DNA of 64,000 nt from Acidobacteriota bacterium (GCA_018269055.1 JAFDVI010000011.1:36442-100441), one strand, 5' to 3'; counted from the first letter of the stretch, positions 37,390 to 47,043 are shown. The notes: generated by a model from the letters alone, not told the origin. Numbers and translations: made by a program.

Positions 37390-38823
37390 TCAGCCTTCAA
37401 CTTTCAGCTCGTTGATCAGTCGGTGCAGGTATTGCCGGCTGATTTTCAACCGGTGAGCAGCTTCGGAGCGGGAAGCGTTGCATTCGCGCAAAGCCTGAGC
37501 GACCAGTTGCCGTTTGAAATTCTGAATCGCGGTTTCAAAGGACAGGTCAGGCGGCAACAAGCCATTGACCAATTCCAGCTTGGGCACGGCAGTTTGGCTC
37601 GGAGCATTTTGGACTGTGTTTTCCAGAGCCAGAACTTTTCCGGGCAGCAGAGATTCATCCAGAATGGGCGATTGGCTGATGACGACGGCGCGTTCGATGA
37701 CGTTTTCCAATTCGCGAATATTGCCCGGCCAGCGGTACGAAACCAGACGATCCTGAAACCCTTGCGTTGCGCTCGGCTGTTGCTTGCCGTGTTTGGCGGC
37801 GGCTTTCATGGCAAAGTGATTGGCCAGAATCGGAATGTCTTCGGGGCGCTCGCGCAAGGGCGGCAATTCCAGATTGACGATATTCAACCGGTAATACAGG
37901 TCTTCGCGAAACTGACCGGCTTCGATCATTTGTTCCAGGTCGCGGTTGGTCGCGGCAATGACACGAATATCCACTTTGATTTTTTGCTGTCCGCCCAACC
38001 GTTCGAATTCGCGCTCCTGCAACACGCGCAACAGTTTGACCTGCATTGCGGGCGACATTTCGCCGATTTCATCCAAAAACAAGGTACCGGTATCGGCCAG
38101 TTCAAACCGTCCTTGCCGCCGGGTCGCCGCTCCTGTGAAAGCGCCTTTTTCGTGTCCAAAAAGCTCCGATTCGACCAGTGTTTCCGGCAACGCCGCAATG
38201 TTACAGGCAATAAACGGCGCGCGCGCGCGGGGGCTGATGTTGTGAATGAACTTGGCCAGCATCTCCTTGCCGGTGCCGGATTCGCCCGTCACCAAAACAG
38301 TTGCGCTGGTTTCGGCGACTGCGCGCGCCTGATCAATCACGCGACGCAAAGACGGGCTGGACCCGACAATGCCCTGCTGCCAATCGCCGCCTCGGCGCAG
38401 TTCATTACGCAGATCCAGATTTTCTTTTTGAAGCTGGTAAAACTGGGCGGCTAATCGAACGACAATTTCGACTTCCTTCACGTCGAAAGGTTTGGTGAAC
38501 AGGTTATGCGCGCCGCGATCCACCACCTGCAAAGCGGTTTCGTGATCTTCATCGCCCGTGATGATGATCACTGGAAGCAACGGATTGAATTTGTGAACCG
38601 ATTCCAGAATCGCCAACCCTTCACTGATGTCGTGCAAAGCAGGCGGCATGCGCAGATCGCTGAGCACAACATCAATGGCTTCCTTTTCAACCAACGCCAG
38701 AGCTTCGACGCGCGAAGAAGCTTCCAGAACGCGGTAATTTTCTTCCAGCGCCCAGTAAAGCTGTTTACGCACAGATTCCTGGTCGTCCACCACTAATACG
38801 GTTTGTTTTGGTTGATCGGGCAT
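37390..38823 (-). CDS. Sigma-54-dependent response regulator, NtrC type
   Basis: 477 residues. Receiver domain 1-125 with phospho-acceptor Asp56 (VVLSDLRMPP). AAA+ domain about 150-390: Walker A GESGTGKE (180-187), sigma-54 contact loop GAFTGA (227-232), Walker B LFLDEIGEM, and RWPGNIRELENVIERA. The C-terminal Fis-type helix-turn-helix is SRSEAAHRLKISRQYLHRL. It resembles the PrsR-like regulators of exopolysaccharide and PEP-CTERM systems, but no such cluster is in view. It follows the histidine kinase gene by 25 nt, its likely partner. Confidence 0.94.
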   Translation of the reverse strand: MPDQPKQTVLVVDDQESVRKQLYWALEENYRVLEASSRVEALALVEKEAIDVVLSDLRMPPALHDISEGLAILESVHKFNPLLPVIIITGDEDHETALQVVDRGAHNLFTKPFDVKEVEIVVRLAAQFYQLQKENLDLRNELRRGGDWQQGIVGSSPSLRRVIDQARAVAETSATVLVTGESGTGKEMLAKFIHNISPRARAPFIACNIAALPETLVESELFGHEKGAFTGAATRRQGRFELADTGTLFLDEIGEMSPAMQVKLLRVLQEREFERLGGQQKIKVDIRVIAATNRDLEQMIEAGQFREDLYYRLNIVNLELPPLRERPEDIPILANHFAMKAAAKHGKQQPSATQGFQDRLVSYRWPGNIRELENVIERAVVISQSPILDESLLPGKVLALENTVQNAPSQTAVPKLELVNGLLPPDLSFETAIQNFKRQLVAQALRECNASRSEAAHRLKISRQYLHRLINELKVEG

Positions 38824-38848
38824 AACGTTCTAAAAACCAATTCTCAGG

Positions 38849-40702
38849 TCAAACTGCCGCCGCTTGCACTTCCGCTTTTTGCTCTTCGACTTGTTGAGGC
38901 AGCACGATCCGAAATTCCGTGCCCACGTCCACCTTGCTGCTGACATCAATGCGTCCGCCATGTTGTTCGACGATGTCGCGGCAGGAATAAAGCCCCAACC
39001 CGATTCCCTTTTTCTTGGTTGTGGCGAACGGATGAAAAAGCCGTTCGCGGACAAACTCTTCGGTCATCCCTTTGCCGCTGTCGGCAACCGCGATGATGGC
39101 GTTGCCGTTGTCCTGCCGGGTGGAAACACGCAACGCCCCGCCGTTGGGCATGGCCTCCAGTGCATTGATCACCAGATTTTCGATCACCCGTTCAATTGCC
39201 TTGCCATCCACGTTGGCGCTTAGTTCCGGCGTCAACTGAGTTGAAATCTGGTATTTGTTGGCGGCTTGCGCGGCGGTGCGATTCAACACGCGTTCGCACA
39301 GTTGCGTCAGGTTGGATTTTTCGCGAATGCGTTTGGTGGGAGTTCGCGGATCGGACAACTTGGAAACCAATCCTTGCAGGTTGTTGACCGTTTCCGACAG
39401 GGTGCGCATCGCGTCTTCGCGAAACCCTTCGCGATTGAACTTGCGCTCCATGTTGTTGACCAGTAACGACAAAGACAAAATCTGATTCTTCAGGTCGTGG
39501 GTCAGTACAGCCGACAACCGCGCGAAGGATTCAAATTGTTTCTGTTCGCCTTCCTTGCGAATCATTTCGCGCAAGCGACCCGCCATACGGTTGAAGGATT
39601 CGGCCAAGACGCGCGTTTCGTCCTTGGCTTTGACTTTGATCTGGTATCCCAGATTGCCAGTGGCAATGGCGCGCGCTCCGCGGGTCACTTTGCGAATCGA
39701 ATCCGTGATGCTGCTGATCAAGTAATACAGCGTCAACATCGCCACAATCACCAGCAACATCGTCAGCGCCAGCAGCACATAGCTGGAAAATTCAATCTGA
39801 TCCACGGCGCCGCTGTAATTTTCGACCATAAAGATCGAAAGCTGTGGACTTCCCTCTCGCAACCGGTGCCGCACCAACCAAGGAGTCCAATCGTCAGTAT
39901 CTTTGTCAGCCTCTTTTGCCAGTGAGGCCATTGGACGTTGGAGATCGCGGAAGGCTTCGGTGTAGGGCCGTCCCTGTTTTGCCGTCTCTGCGGCGTAAAT
40001 CACCGTGCCTTGCGGCGAGAGAATAATGGCCTCCGGACGTGACGTGCGTGACCGCCCGGCTTTAGCAACTGGACGCGGCCCGACGGCATCGCCAACCAAT
40101 TGCTCCGCCCGCATTTTCAGAACTAATGCGGAAGTAATGTTGTTGCCTTCATCTCTGAGCGGAGCAATCAGGTATAAATTGGCTCCGTTGGCGTCTGATT
40201 GAATCTCGGTTGCGAAAACGACATCCGGCGCGGCTTCGGAAAATCCGGTCGGCATAGCGATTCTGTCGTCAGCGGAAAAATCCTTATCAATGATAACTGG
40301 CTTGCCCAATCCATTGGCATCAGCTTGGACCTCCAGTTTGAACAGCGGAACCCCTTGCCGATTCACGCCGCTCAGAGCCGAGTATTTTGGTTGATTTGCC
40401 AACAGAAACACGGAAAGGTCAGTACTTAAGGTTTTGTCTGGGAGGGCTTGGGCGCTTTGTTGGGCAATGCGGGCATAATTTTTCAACAGCGGTTGTTGCG
40501 TCAATTTTAGAATTTGGGCTTTGTCCGCCGCAAGATTTTCGTCAATCTGGTCAGAAATTTCCCGCGCTCGATCTGACAGTTCCTGTTTCAGAACCGATTT
40601 GATGCTGTTGACCGCCGTGTCCTGCCAGCGCGCCCACAGCAAGAACATCGGAACGATGATGAACGCAAAAAAAATGATGACCAGCTTTGCGCGAATCGCC
40701 AT
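38849..40702 (-). CDS. Membrane sensor histidine kinase
   Basis: 617 residues. Membrane helix 1 at about 7-24, a periplasmic sensor region to about 305, helix 2 at about 308-330, then a HAMP domain (ISSITDSIRKVTRGARAIATGNLGYQI). The phospho-acceptor is His402 in THDLKNQILSLSLLV, a form shared with PrsK-like kinases. The HATPase domain has NLVINALEAMPNGG and DSGKGMTEEFVRERLF. It is upstream of the sigma-54 regulator on the same strand and probably phosphorylates it. Confidence 0.93.
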   Translation of the reverse strand: MAIRAKLVIIFFAFIIVPMFLLWARWQDTAVNSIKSVLKQELSDRAREISDQIDENLAADKAQILKLTQQPLLKNYARIAQQSAQALPDKTLSTDLSVFLLANQPKYSALSGVNRQGVPLFKLEVQADANGLGKPVIIDKDFSADDRIAMPTGFSEAAPDVVFATEIQSDANGANLYLIAPLRDEGNNITSALVLKMRAEQLVGDAVGPRPVAKAGRSRTSRPEAIILSPQGTVIYAAETAKQGRPYTEAFRDLQRPMASLAKEADKDTDDWTPWLVRHRLREGSPQLSIFMVENYSGAVDQIEFSSYVLLALTMLLVIVAMLTLYYLISSITDSIRKVTRGARAIATGNLGYQIKVKAKDETRVLAESFNRMAGRLREMIRKEGEQKQFESFARLSAVLTHDLKNQILSLSLLVNNMERKFNREGFREDAMRTLSETVNNLQGLVSKLSDPRTPTKRIREKSNLTQLCERVLNRTAAQAANKYQISTQLTPELSANVDGKAIERVIENLVINALEAMPNGGALRVSTRQDNGNAIIAVADSGKGMTEEFVRERLFHPFATTKKKGIGLGLYSCRDIVEQHGGRIDVSSKVDVGTEFRIVLPQQVEEQKAEVQAAAV

Positions 40703-40889
40703 AGAAGTAAGTCGCCTGCTCGGAAAAGTGCTGAGCTAACAGTGAATAAAACCAGCTTTTCAGCAAAAGCGGATGGTACACCCAAGCTGAGAAAGCTGTC
40801 AAAAAATCAGTTTTCGATGAGGAAACGAGACGATTTGTAGATGTCTATCAGGTCACTTAGGGTTTGCCGTCACAACAGCCGACAAAAGC

Positions 40890-41723
40890 TTATTGCTTGG
40901 CAGCGGCTTCAGCAGGTTTGTTCGCATTTTCCGCTTTGAAGGCGTCTTCCTTTAATTGAACGTTAAAAACGGCTTCGACGACTTTCCGCTCTTCAATCAG
41001 CTTACCATCCTGGTAAACCATTGTAATGTAGGGCACTAATGTATTCTGAATGATCCGAAAGTCCTTAAAATACAACCGGTATTTTGACGGCTCTGCCTGG
41101 GCATTCGCCTTGTCTTCATAGTTAAGGTAAAGGATGCGCCCGGATTTGCGGCTTACTTCGTATCGAGTGCGGCTTCCGTCAGGCAAGGTCAAATCAACAA
41201 CGTCCATTTCCAAATTGCCGAGCTTGGTATTCGCCACATATTCCAGTTTGGCTTCGTTTTCCTTGTACCGGAGCAACGTTTCATAAGCGTGGGCATGAGT
41301 CATATGAAATCCTTTAATCACATCTTCGCTCGGCTTTTGAACTTCGCCGTCGTGAATGCTCCAGGTTTCTTTTCCGTCAAACCCCAAAATGTAGCGCGTG
41401 CCGGGCAATTCCAGTTCAACAATTCGCAAATCGTCTTTCAGCTTTTCTTTGCGAATGAATTTGGTGACGGTTTTACCTTCACGCGAGTTATCGCCGGAAA
41501 TAAATTTGACCAACGCCCGCAATGTGCCATTGCGTTGAACCGCATACAAACCGGCTCTGCCACCGTATGCCAGAATCGCCCGCTCGGCCACTTCTTCGGG
41601 CTTGGGGTCTTTTTCAGCTCTAACCTTATCCGTGCGGCTCAGCAGCACGCCCAGGCTCAACGTCAGCAGCACACACAAAAACAACATCCAACGCATTTTC
41701 CCACGCAAGTTCTTAAATGACAT
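40890..41723 (-). CDS. Exported LolA-like lipoprotein-sorting protein
   Basis: 277 residues from the ATG at 41723 (GAGGTG site). An N-terminal membrane or signal segment (WMLFLCVLLTLSLGVLLS) is followed by a beta-rich domain like the outer-membrane lipoprotein-sorting fold: ILAYGGRAGLYAVQRNGTL and RYILGFDGKETWSI, then a typical YEVSRKSGRILYLNYED. It ends in an Ala/Lys tail. The role in lipid or lipoprotein transport is a guess from the fold. Confidence 0.65.
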   Translation of the reverse strand: MSFKNLRGKMRWMLFLCVLLTLSLGVLLSRTDKVRAEKDPKPEEVAERAILAYGGRAGLYAVQRNGTLRALVKFISGDNSREGKTVTKFIRKEKLKDDLRIVELELPGTRYILGFDGKETWSIHDGEVQKPSEDVIKGFHMTHAHAYETLLRYKENEAKLEYVANTKLGNLEMDVVDLTLPDGSRTRYEVSRKSGRILYLNYEDKANAQAEPSKYRLYFKDFRIIQNTLVPYITMVYQDGKLIEERKVVEAVFNVQLKEDAFKAENANKPAEAAAKQ

Positions 41724-42007
41724 TTGAGTTGACACCTCTATAATCGAAAACTACACTCCGCTGTTTGATTTGAGCCGATGATAGCTCACTGCAAGCGTAT
41801 TTCGCCAGTCCCTTGCGCTCAAAGCCTTTAGGATGGTGAGAGCATCAGGGTAGCTGATAGTTTCTGAACGCTTCAAATCTGGCAAACGCGCAAACAACTT
41901 TCATTTTTCTTTCCGCATTCATAATCCGGACTCGACATTGCCATCAGCCGTACCGGCGATTTCGAGCCATCGTCAACGTAGTAATTATTCCGAGAAGGAG
42001 CCAACAC

Positions 42008-43153
42008 ATGAAAATTGGAATTTTGGTCGGGATGGAGAACACTTTTCCACCCGCATTGATCGAGAAAATTAACAACATGGACGCGGGCGTCACCGCCGAA
42101 TACGTCAAAATTGGCGGCGTCAACATGGGTGAAGCCACAGAATACCGCGTCATTTTGGATCGCATTTCCCACGAAATCCCGTTCTATCGTTCGTACCTGA
42201 AAAACGCCGTGCTGAACGGTGCCATTGTCGTCAACAATCCTTTCTGGTGGTCGGCGGATGAAAAGTTCTTCGGCTATTCACTGGCGACGAAGCTCGGTTT
42301 GGCCGTGCCAAAAACGGTGCTGCTGCCGCAAAAGGCTTATATCAAAGGCGTGACCGATGCCAGTTTGCGCAATCTGGAATTTCCGCTGGATTGGCAAGGC
42401 ATGATTGATCACGTCGGGCTGCCCGCCATCTTGAAACCGCACGACGGCGGAGGCTGGCGCGATGTTTATAAAGTGGATTCGCTGGAAGAATTGTGGCGGG
42501 ATTACGACCAGACCGGTACGCTGGCAATGACCTTGCAGGAATTCATTGACTTCACGGATTACGTTCGCTGTTACTGCGTGGGTCGCAAAGACGTTCTGAT
42601 CATGCCCTACGATCCGAAAAATCGCCGCTACCTGCCGCAGGAAGCCCTGGAGAATTACACCCCCGAAATGCTGGATCGCATCACACGCGACACGATTCTG
42701 ATCAACGAAGCCCTTGGGTACGACCTGAACACTGTGGAATTCGCGATCAAAGACGGCGTGCCATACGCGATTGATTTCACCAACCCCGCGCCCGACGCAG
42801 ACATCTGGTCTGTCACCGAACCGTACCACAACTGGATCGTCGAAAAGATGGCTAACCTGTTGGTGGATTACGCTCAAAACGGCCAGCCGACCGCACATTA
42901 TCACCGCTGGTACAAATGGTTGAACCCGGAATCGGCTTCAGAGACGGCGGCAACCGCCGGGCAATTGGCGCAAGACCTGGTCACCGGAGTCGAGCAAATG
43001 GCCCAAAAAGCTTCGAGCGCATTGTCCGAAGTAATTGACCAGATCACCGAACCCATCAAACCCAAGCGCGCGCGCAAACCTACTGAGAAAGAAGCCAAAG
43101 CGGCTTCCAAAGCTGCGAAGAGCGCAAAAGCGACTAAAACGACCAAGAAGTAG
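42008..43153 (+). CDS. ATP-grasp protein with Lys/Ala-rich C-terminal tail
   Basis: 381 residues. The middle part is an ATP-grasp ligase fold: LPAILKPHDGGGWRDVYKV binds ATP, TLQEFIDFTDYVRCYCVG follows, and DLNTVEFAIKDGVPYAIDFTNPAPD holds the metal-binding acidic residues. The last 40 residues are a basic tail of Lys, Ala and Thr (KAASKAAKSAKATKTTKK), like histone H1 tails. The substrate is unknown; RimK-like or amino-acid ligase activity is possible. A terminator follows directly. Confidence 0.82.
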   Translation: MKIGILVGMENTFPPALIEKINNMDAGVTAEYVKIGGVNMGEATEYRVILDRISHEIPFYRSYLKNAVLNGAIVVNNPFWWSADEKFFGYSLATKLGLAVPKTVLLPQKAYIKGVTDASLRNLEFPLDWQGMIDHVGLPAILKPHDGGGWRDVYKVDSLEELWRDYDQTGTLAMTLQEFIDFTDYVRCYCVGRKDVLIMPYDPKNRRYLPQEALENYTPEMLDRITRDTILINEALGYDLNTVEFAIKDGVPYAIDFTNPAPDADIWSVTEPYHNWIVEKMANLLVDYAQNGQPTAHYHRWYKWLNPESASETAATAGQLAQDLVTGVEQMAQKASSALSEVIDQITEPIKPKRARKPTEKEAKAASKAAKSAKATKTTKK

Positions 43154-43167
43154 TCCATAAAACTAAT

Positions 43168-43210
43168 GAGCCGCGCCACTGTTCACTTACGTTACTGAGC
43201 GGCGCGGCTC
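43168..43210 (+). terminator. Terminator after the ATP-grasp gene
   Basis: Ten-bp stem GAGCCGCGCC/GGCGCGGCTC with a 23-nt loop, followed by TGTTTGATTTTTGG. It separates the rightward ATP-grasp gene from the leftward DGR cassette. Confidence 0.7.
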
Positions 43211-43316
43211 TGTTTGATTTTTGGATGCGGTCACCCGCATCGCCGGATGCGCGAACTGGACTCTCTTTGAGCGCGCTAGACGAAATCCCTTCCGCCGATT
43301 CTGGCAATCAAGAGTG

Positions 43317-43445
43317 CTGGCGGCGACCACAACACGAAATCCGATATTGTTGTTGCGGTTGCCGGGATCGTTGTTGTTACGGTTGGCAGAGCGACAATTG
43401 TTACCATTGTTGTTCCACGAGCCGCCCCGAACGACCCAATGTCGC
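43317..43445 (-). repeat. DGR template repeat (TR)
   Basis: About 129 nt that match the 3' end of the caspase-FGE gene (45197-45325). On the minus strand the template is rich in AAC and AAT: its translation reads [17 protein letters not shown] followed by [11 protein letters not shown]. Aligned to the variable region, 21 of the differing positions are adenines in the template; the only other mismatch is at the outer edge. It begins 9 nt after the stop codon of the reverse transcriptase gene. The 3' shared end (GTTGTGGTCGCCGCCAG) would be the initiation of mutagenic homing site. Confidence 0.93.
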
Positions 43446-43454
43446 GTCCCGATT

Positions 43455-44513
43455 TCAGCCCCTGGCAAAAGCCAGCAAACTGAAAACTTGTTGGCGGAGT
43501 CGGAACGTATCGCCGTGTTCCAAATGCGCCACCCAACTCCGCACTGACTGTGTAATTCGATCAAGTCCAAACCGTCCGCTGCGGTAATCGTCCTGCAGCT
43601 TTTTCAACCTGCGGCGCGAACGACGAAGATTCTCGTTTCGTACGCGAATTCGATCCGGCAAAATACGAAAGCCGACAAAGTTTGCTCCTCTTCGCGTTTC
43701 AAACAACTGGCTTTTGACCGGATGAATCTTCAGCCGCAACGCTGCCAACCGTTCTTCGATTGCGGCTCGCGCTTCGGCTAATTGACGGTAATCGTCGCCA
43801 AATAACGCGAAATCGTCTACATACCGAACGTACTTTTCCACCCGCAATCGCTCTTTCACGAAATGATCCAGGTCGTTCAAGTAAATGTTGGCGAAAAACT
43901 GGCTGGTCAAATTGCCGATGGGCAGTCCGCGTCGCCGCTCCGACGGAGTAAAAAGATCATCGCCGGAAAAGAAATGGGTTACCTGTTCCTGTTCGTTGCT
44001 GGCATCAATGTTGGTTTCGATCAACCACAAGGTGTCGGCGCATTTGATTTTGCGGCGGATGGCTGTTTTCAGGATTTCGTGGTCAATGCTTGGAAAGTAT
44101 TTGCGGATGTCACATTGCAAAACGTAGCGACTGGAACGTGCAAATTCAGTAAACCGGCGTAGCGCGCGATGGTTGCCGAACCCTTCGCGGTTAGCATAAG
44201 AATCGCGGATAAACGTCCGTTCAAAAATCGGCGCGATGACGTTGCACAAAGCGTGATGCACAACCCGGTCTCGATACGGTGCGGCAGAAATCATTCGCTT
44301 CTTGGGTTCGACAATTTGAAAGGTTCGGTATTTGCCCGGTCGGTAGGATTTGGTTCCAAGCTCGCATTGCAGTTGCAGTAATTCATCACCCAGCCGGTCG
44401 TTGAACCGCATCACATTTTCCTGATACCGCTTGCCGCGTTGGGCTTTTCTGGCTGCTGCCAGCAGGTTGTCGAATTCAATTACCTGTGGCCACAAATTTC
44501 CGTAACGTTTCAT
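43455..44513 (-). CDS. Diversity-generating retroelement reverse transcriptase
   Basis: 352 residues. It copies the template RNA with errors at A. Reverse transcriptase motifs: [17 protein letters not shown], then [20 protein letters not shown], where IGNLTSQ replaces the QGxxxSP of group II intron enzymes and is the DGR hallmark, and the catalytic [11 protein letters not shown]. The C-terminal thumb includes [18 protein letters not shown]. No endonuclease or maturase domain. It lies between the Avd gene and the template repeat. Confidence 0.95.
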   Translation of the reverse strand: MKRYGNLWPQVIEFDNLLAAARKAQRGKRYQENVMRFNDRLGDELLQLQCELGTKSYRPGKYRTFQIVEPKKRMISAAPYRDRVVHHALCNVIAPIFERTFIRDSYANREGFGNHRALRRFTEFARSSRYVLQCDIRKYFPSIDHEILKTAIRRKIKCADTLWLIETNIDASNEQEQVTHFFSGDDLFTPSERRRGLPIGNLTSQFFANIYLNDLDHFVKERLRVEKYVRYVDDFALFGDDYRQLAEARAAIEERLAALRLKIHPVKSQLFETRRGANFVGFRILPDRIRVRNENLRRSRRRLKKLQDDYRSGRFGLDRITQSVRSWVAHLEHGDTFRLRQQVFSLLAFARG

Positions 44514-44540
44514 TTTGTTTTTGTAAAGGCTCAGCCTGCT

Positions 44541-44752
44541 TCGTCCCAGCGGGACGGTTGAGTTTAGGCAGGTCGTTCACGGCCTGCGTACGATCATCAA
44601 AACCGTATTCGTCCCATCGGGACGATTGAATTTGTGCTAAAAAATGAATTGGTTTACCAGAAGATTCAACCGTCCCGCTGGGACGGGCTATTCCTTGACC
44701 TCTTTGCAGGCCGTGAACGACCTGCCTAAATTCAGTTGTCCCTACCGGGACA
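44541..44752. repeat. Cluster of GTCCC-N3-GGGAC palindromes in a large inverted repeat
   Basis: Four short palindromes (GTCCCAGCGGGAC, GTCCCATCGGGAC, GTCCCGCTGGGAC, GTCCCTACCGGGAC), two on each side. The outer parts also hold the inverted pair TTTAGGCAGGTCGTTCACGG and its complement near 44706-44731. It fills the Avd-RT gap and supplies the stop codon end of avd. Related palindromes lie at 47500-47587. It looks like nested REP elements. Confidence 0.75.
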
Positions 44753-45119
44753 AAGAGGGCTGAGTAGTTACTTGTTTTTGTTGGTTGATCCATCTTCCAA
44801 GATTGACGCCTACTTCGTTAATCAGCTTTGTGGCGTAAAGATAACGGTTGCTATCCATCTGCTTGAAATCCAGCAGCAGCCTTGTTTGATAACGTGTTCG
44901 TTCCAGTCGCACGTTGATCGTTTGCAGTAATTCCAGCTTCTCTCTGGCGTACCTCGCTGTAATCAATTCCTCCAACATCAGGTACAAACTTTCGATCATG
45001 CGATCACCCAACGTATAACGATGATCGCGCGGCAATCGCTGCAATATCGGCACGTACCACAAGATCAGATCGTATGTTTTTTGGATCACCGGCAATTCCG
45101 GCGTTGTTTTTTTGCTCAT
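44742..45119 (-). CDS. avd: DGR accessory variability determinant (Avd-like four-helix protein)
   Basis: 125 residues from the ATG at 45119. It is predicted as a four-helix bundle: [59 protein letters not shown], and [17 protein letters not shown]. This fits the Avd/bAvd family, which forms a pentamer that binds the reverse transcriptase and template RNA and is needed for mutagenic homing. It sits between the target and the reverse transcriptase, the usual order. The frame stays open upstream through the variable region but that part is out of frame with the target. Confidence 0.88.
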   Translation of the reverse strand: MSKKTTPELPVIQKTYDLILWYVPILQRLPRDHRYTLGDRMIESLYLMLEELITARYAREKLELLQTINVRLERTRYQTRLLLDFKQMDSNRYLYATKLINEVGVNLGRWINQQKQVTTQPSLSR

Positions 45120-45142
45120 GTCAAAAACCAAAAATAAATTCG

Positions 45143-45155
45143 ACCGCTTCGCGGT
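45143..45155 (-). other. Short hairpin downstream of the variable region
   Basis: ACCGC-GAA-GCGGT forms a 5-bp stem with a 3-nt loop, about 45 nt past the end of the variable region on its coding strand. DGRs often need a hairpin or cruciform just after the homing site; this is a candidate, though the usual distance is shorter. It is also just upstream of avd. Confidence 0.4.
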
Positions 45156-45186
45156 AGGGTAAAAAAGCGTAAAAAGGGCAGAAGGG

Positions 45187-47043
45187 TTACGAAGACCTGG
45201 CGGCGACCACAACACGAAATCCGAAAGTGAGGTCGCGGAGGCCGGGAACGACGTCGTTACGGAAGGCAGAGCGACAATCGCGACCATTGACGCTCCACGA
45301 GCCGCCCCGAACGACCCAACGACTTGAGTCTCCACCACTCAACCAAGCTGAGCCGTCAGTAGGTGCTTTTTTGTAATCGGAATGCCAGACATCTTCGCAC
45401 CACTCCCAGACGTTGCCATGCATATCGTAAAGGCCAAATGCATTCGGTTCAAAGCTGCCAACCGGAGTCGTCTTTTTGCGGTAAACAGATTTCTTTGCGC
45501 CACCGTAAGGATAATTACCGTCGAAGTTTGCCTGCTCTGAAGATAGCGAATCACCGAAAGCGAATTCGGTTGTTGTTCCTGCACGACAGGCATACTCCCA
45601 TTCGGCTTCGCTTGGCAACCGATAAGCTTTGTTGGTCATTTTCGCCAGCTTCTTGCAAAACTCCTGGGCGTCTTCCCACGAAACGCTTTCCATCGGCAGA
45701 TCGTCACCCGTGAAGCCTGGTTTCAGCTTGTCGCCCATCACAGCATTCCATTGCGCCTGGGTAACCTGGAACTTGCCGATGTAAAACGCCGGAACGGTCA
45801 CTTCGTGCGGCGGCTTTTCGCTGCCGTCTTTTTCAGACCCCATCGTGAACTTGCCGCCGGGGATGTAAACCATTTCCAGCTTGACGCCGTTCAGATCGTC
45901 GGTGAATCCGTTTGTGGCGTTGTTCGGAGTTCCGCCTTCAGGCGGTTTCGCTTCGGCTTGCGGTTTATGGGCAGGCGCGTTCGTCGTTTCATTTTTGGGC
46001 GGTTTAGTTGCTGGCGGGTTCGTCGTCTTGACTTCGAGCGGCTTGATTGGTCTGTCACCAGAACTCTGACCGCCTGAAGGCGGAACTACGAACGTTTTCA
46101 TCCATTGGCTGCTGAACCTGCCGGGCCTCATTCCCTTTTGAAGCTGGTCTAGTAATTCAAACAGTTTTTTGTCACGCTTCGGCTGGTTGTCGCGGATAAT
46201 GCGGCGCGCTTGGTCGGCGAGTTCTTCGTCAATTTCTTCGTTCGTGTCCAGTTCATTGATCAACTTTCGGAATGCTTGTAGTTGTTCAGGTGAATACACG
46301 GCGGCGGCGCGGGCGATGAACAATTCCCCTCCACGCTGTTCCAACCCAAAAAAGCGCGGTTTCTGTTTTCCGGCTTTGACGACTTCGGCAGAGGCGTACT
46401 GATAAACAGAGCTGGCGCTGATCAATCCGTCGTCGTTCGGTCTGGCTTTGCCTTGCCGTATGCCTTCCAACAAATGTTTGGTCAACAAACCGTATTCGTC
46501 GGTTTCTTTTTCAATGGCGGTTTCCACGGCGGACGACGCCGTGATGATGTAAATGCCCGTGGAAAGGTCTTCCATCGGATTGTCGTCATCACCTCGACTG
46601 AGGAAGTCATGCTTGATCGCCGCGCTGTAACAACAATCCAGAATCATCACCACGCGGCGGCGGTTATGATGGTCAATCATCCGGCGCAATCGTTCGGTCG
46701 GTAACCAGGTGGAAGTCAACAAGTCTTTGCGGCTGTCTGCCGTCGCCAGATACAGCCTGTCGCTGGCATCGCAATACCCGTGGCCGGAATAGTAAAAGAG
46801 AATCAAATCTTCCGGTTTGGACGCGGCAAAGACAGTTTCGATTTCGGGCAGGATTTCGTAATGCGGCTGGTTCGGGAAAACGTGCAAATCGTCTTTGGTG
46901 AACAATCCGAATTCCGAAGACGCCAGTGTTGCGGCCATTCCATCCAAGTCGTTGAGCGGGCAACGCAAATCCTTCAGCCCCGATTTCGGGCCGAACTGGC
47001 TGGAACCGATCAAAATGGCGTGGTTGCGTCCTTTCTGGCTCAT
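45187..47043 (-). CDS. DGR target: caspase (C14)-FGE/C-type-lectin variable protein
   Basis: 618 residues. Residues 1-245 form a caspase-like peptidase with His88 in YYSGHGY and the Cys pair 137-138 in [10 protein letters not shown] Pro/Lys-rich linker (about 315-385) carries translated palindromic elements. Residues 386-618 are an FGE-sulfatase/C-type-lectin fold: [47 protein letters not shown], and then the variable end RWVVRGGSW...GFRVVVAA (residues 574-616). Fourteen residues differ from the template. The architecture suggests that the variable lectin face senses ligands and the caspase is the effector. Its ATG overlaps the stop of the EACC1-like gene (ATGA). Confidence 0.93.
   Translation of the reverse strand: MSQKGRNHAILIGSSQFGPKSGLKDLRCPLNDLDGMAATLASSEFGLFTKDDLHVFPNQPHYEILPEIETVFAASKPEDLILFYYSGHGYCDASDRLYLATADSRKDLLTSTWLPTERLRRMIDHHNRRRVVMILDCCYSAAIKHDFLSRGDDDNPMEDLSTGIYIITASSAVETAIEKETDEYGLLTKHLLEGIRQGKARPNDDGLISASSVYQYASAEVVKAGKQKPRFFGLEQRGGELFIARAAAVYSPEQLQAFRKLINELDTNEEIDEELADQARRIIRDNQPKRDKKLFELLDQLQKGMRPGRFSSQWMKTFVVPPSGGQSSGDRPIKPLEVKTTNPPATKPPKNETTNAPAHKPQAEAKPPEGGTPNNATNGFTDDLNGVKLEMVYIPGGKFTMGSEKDGSEKPPHEVTVPAFYIGKFQVTQAQWNAVMGDKLKPGFTGDDLPMESVSWEDAQEFCKKLAKMTNKAYRLPSEAEWEYACRAGTTTEFAFGDSLSSEQANFDGNYPYGGAKKSVYRKKTTPVGSFEPNAFGLYDMHGNVWEWCEDVWHSDYKKAPTDGSAWLSGGDSSRWVVRGGSWSVNGRDCRSAFRNDVVPGLRDLTFGFRVVVAARSS
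45197..45325 (-). repeat. DGR variable region (VR)
   Basis: The last 129 nt matching the template repeat, in the 3' end of the caspase-FGE gene. Changes from template codons include AAC to AGC, GTC, CGC, TTC, GAC, CTC; AAT to GAT and ACT; ATC to TTC; CAT to CGT. No stop codon can arise from AAY codons mutated at A, so the open frame is protected. The final 27 nt are identical to the template. Confidence 0.93.
45921..46094. repeat. REP-like palindromic element (PPSGG type), copy 2, in the caspase-FGE linker
   Basis: Inverted arms CGGAGTTCCGCCTTCAGGCGG at one end and CCGCCTGAAGGCGGAACTAC at the other. On the gene strand these are translated as [10 protein letters not shown] (near residue 322) and KPPEGGTPN (near residue 370). 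They mark the low-complexity linker between caspase and FGE domains. Confidence 0.7.

Noticed and set aside
43187..43570. 127-codon open frame across the template repeat as a separate FGE-like gene
   Set aside because: It overlaps the RT gene end, has no ribosome site, and its middle is the AAY-rich template. It is best read as the DGR template.
44541..44752. CRISPR array
   Set aside because: Repeats are palindromic, in both orientations and at uneven spacing; no direct repeats with unique spacers and no cas genes.
45187..46000. Genuine formylglycine-generating sulfatase activator
   Set aside because: No sulfatase gene is near, the domain is fused to a caspase and its end is hypervariable, so it is a binding fold and not an enzyme for sulfatases.
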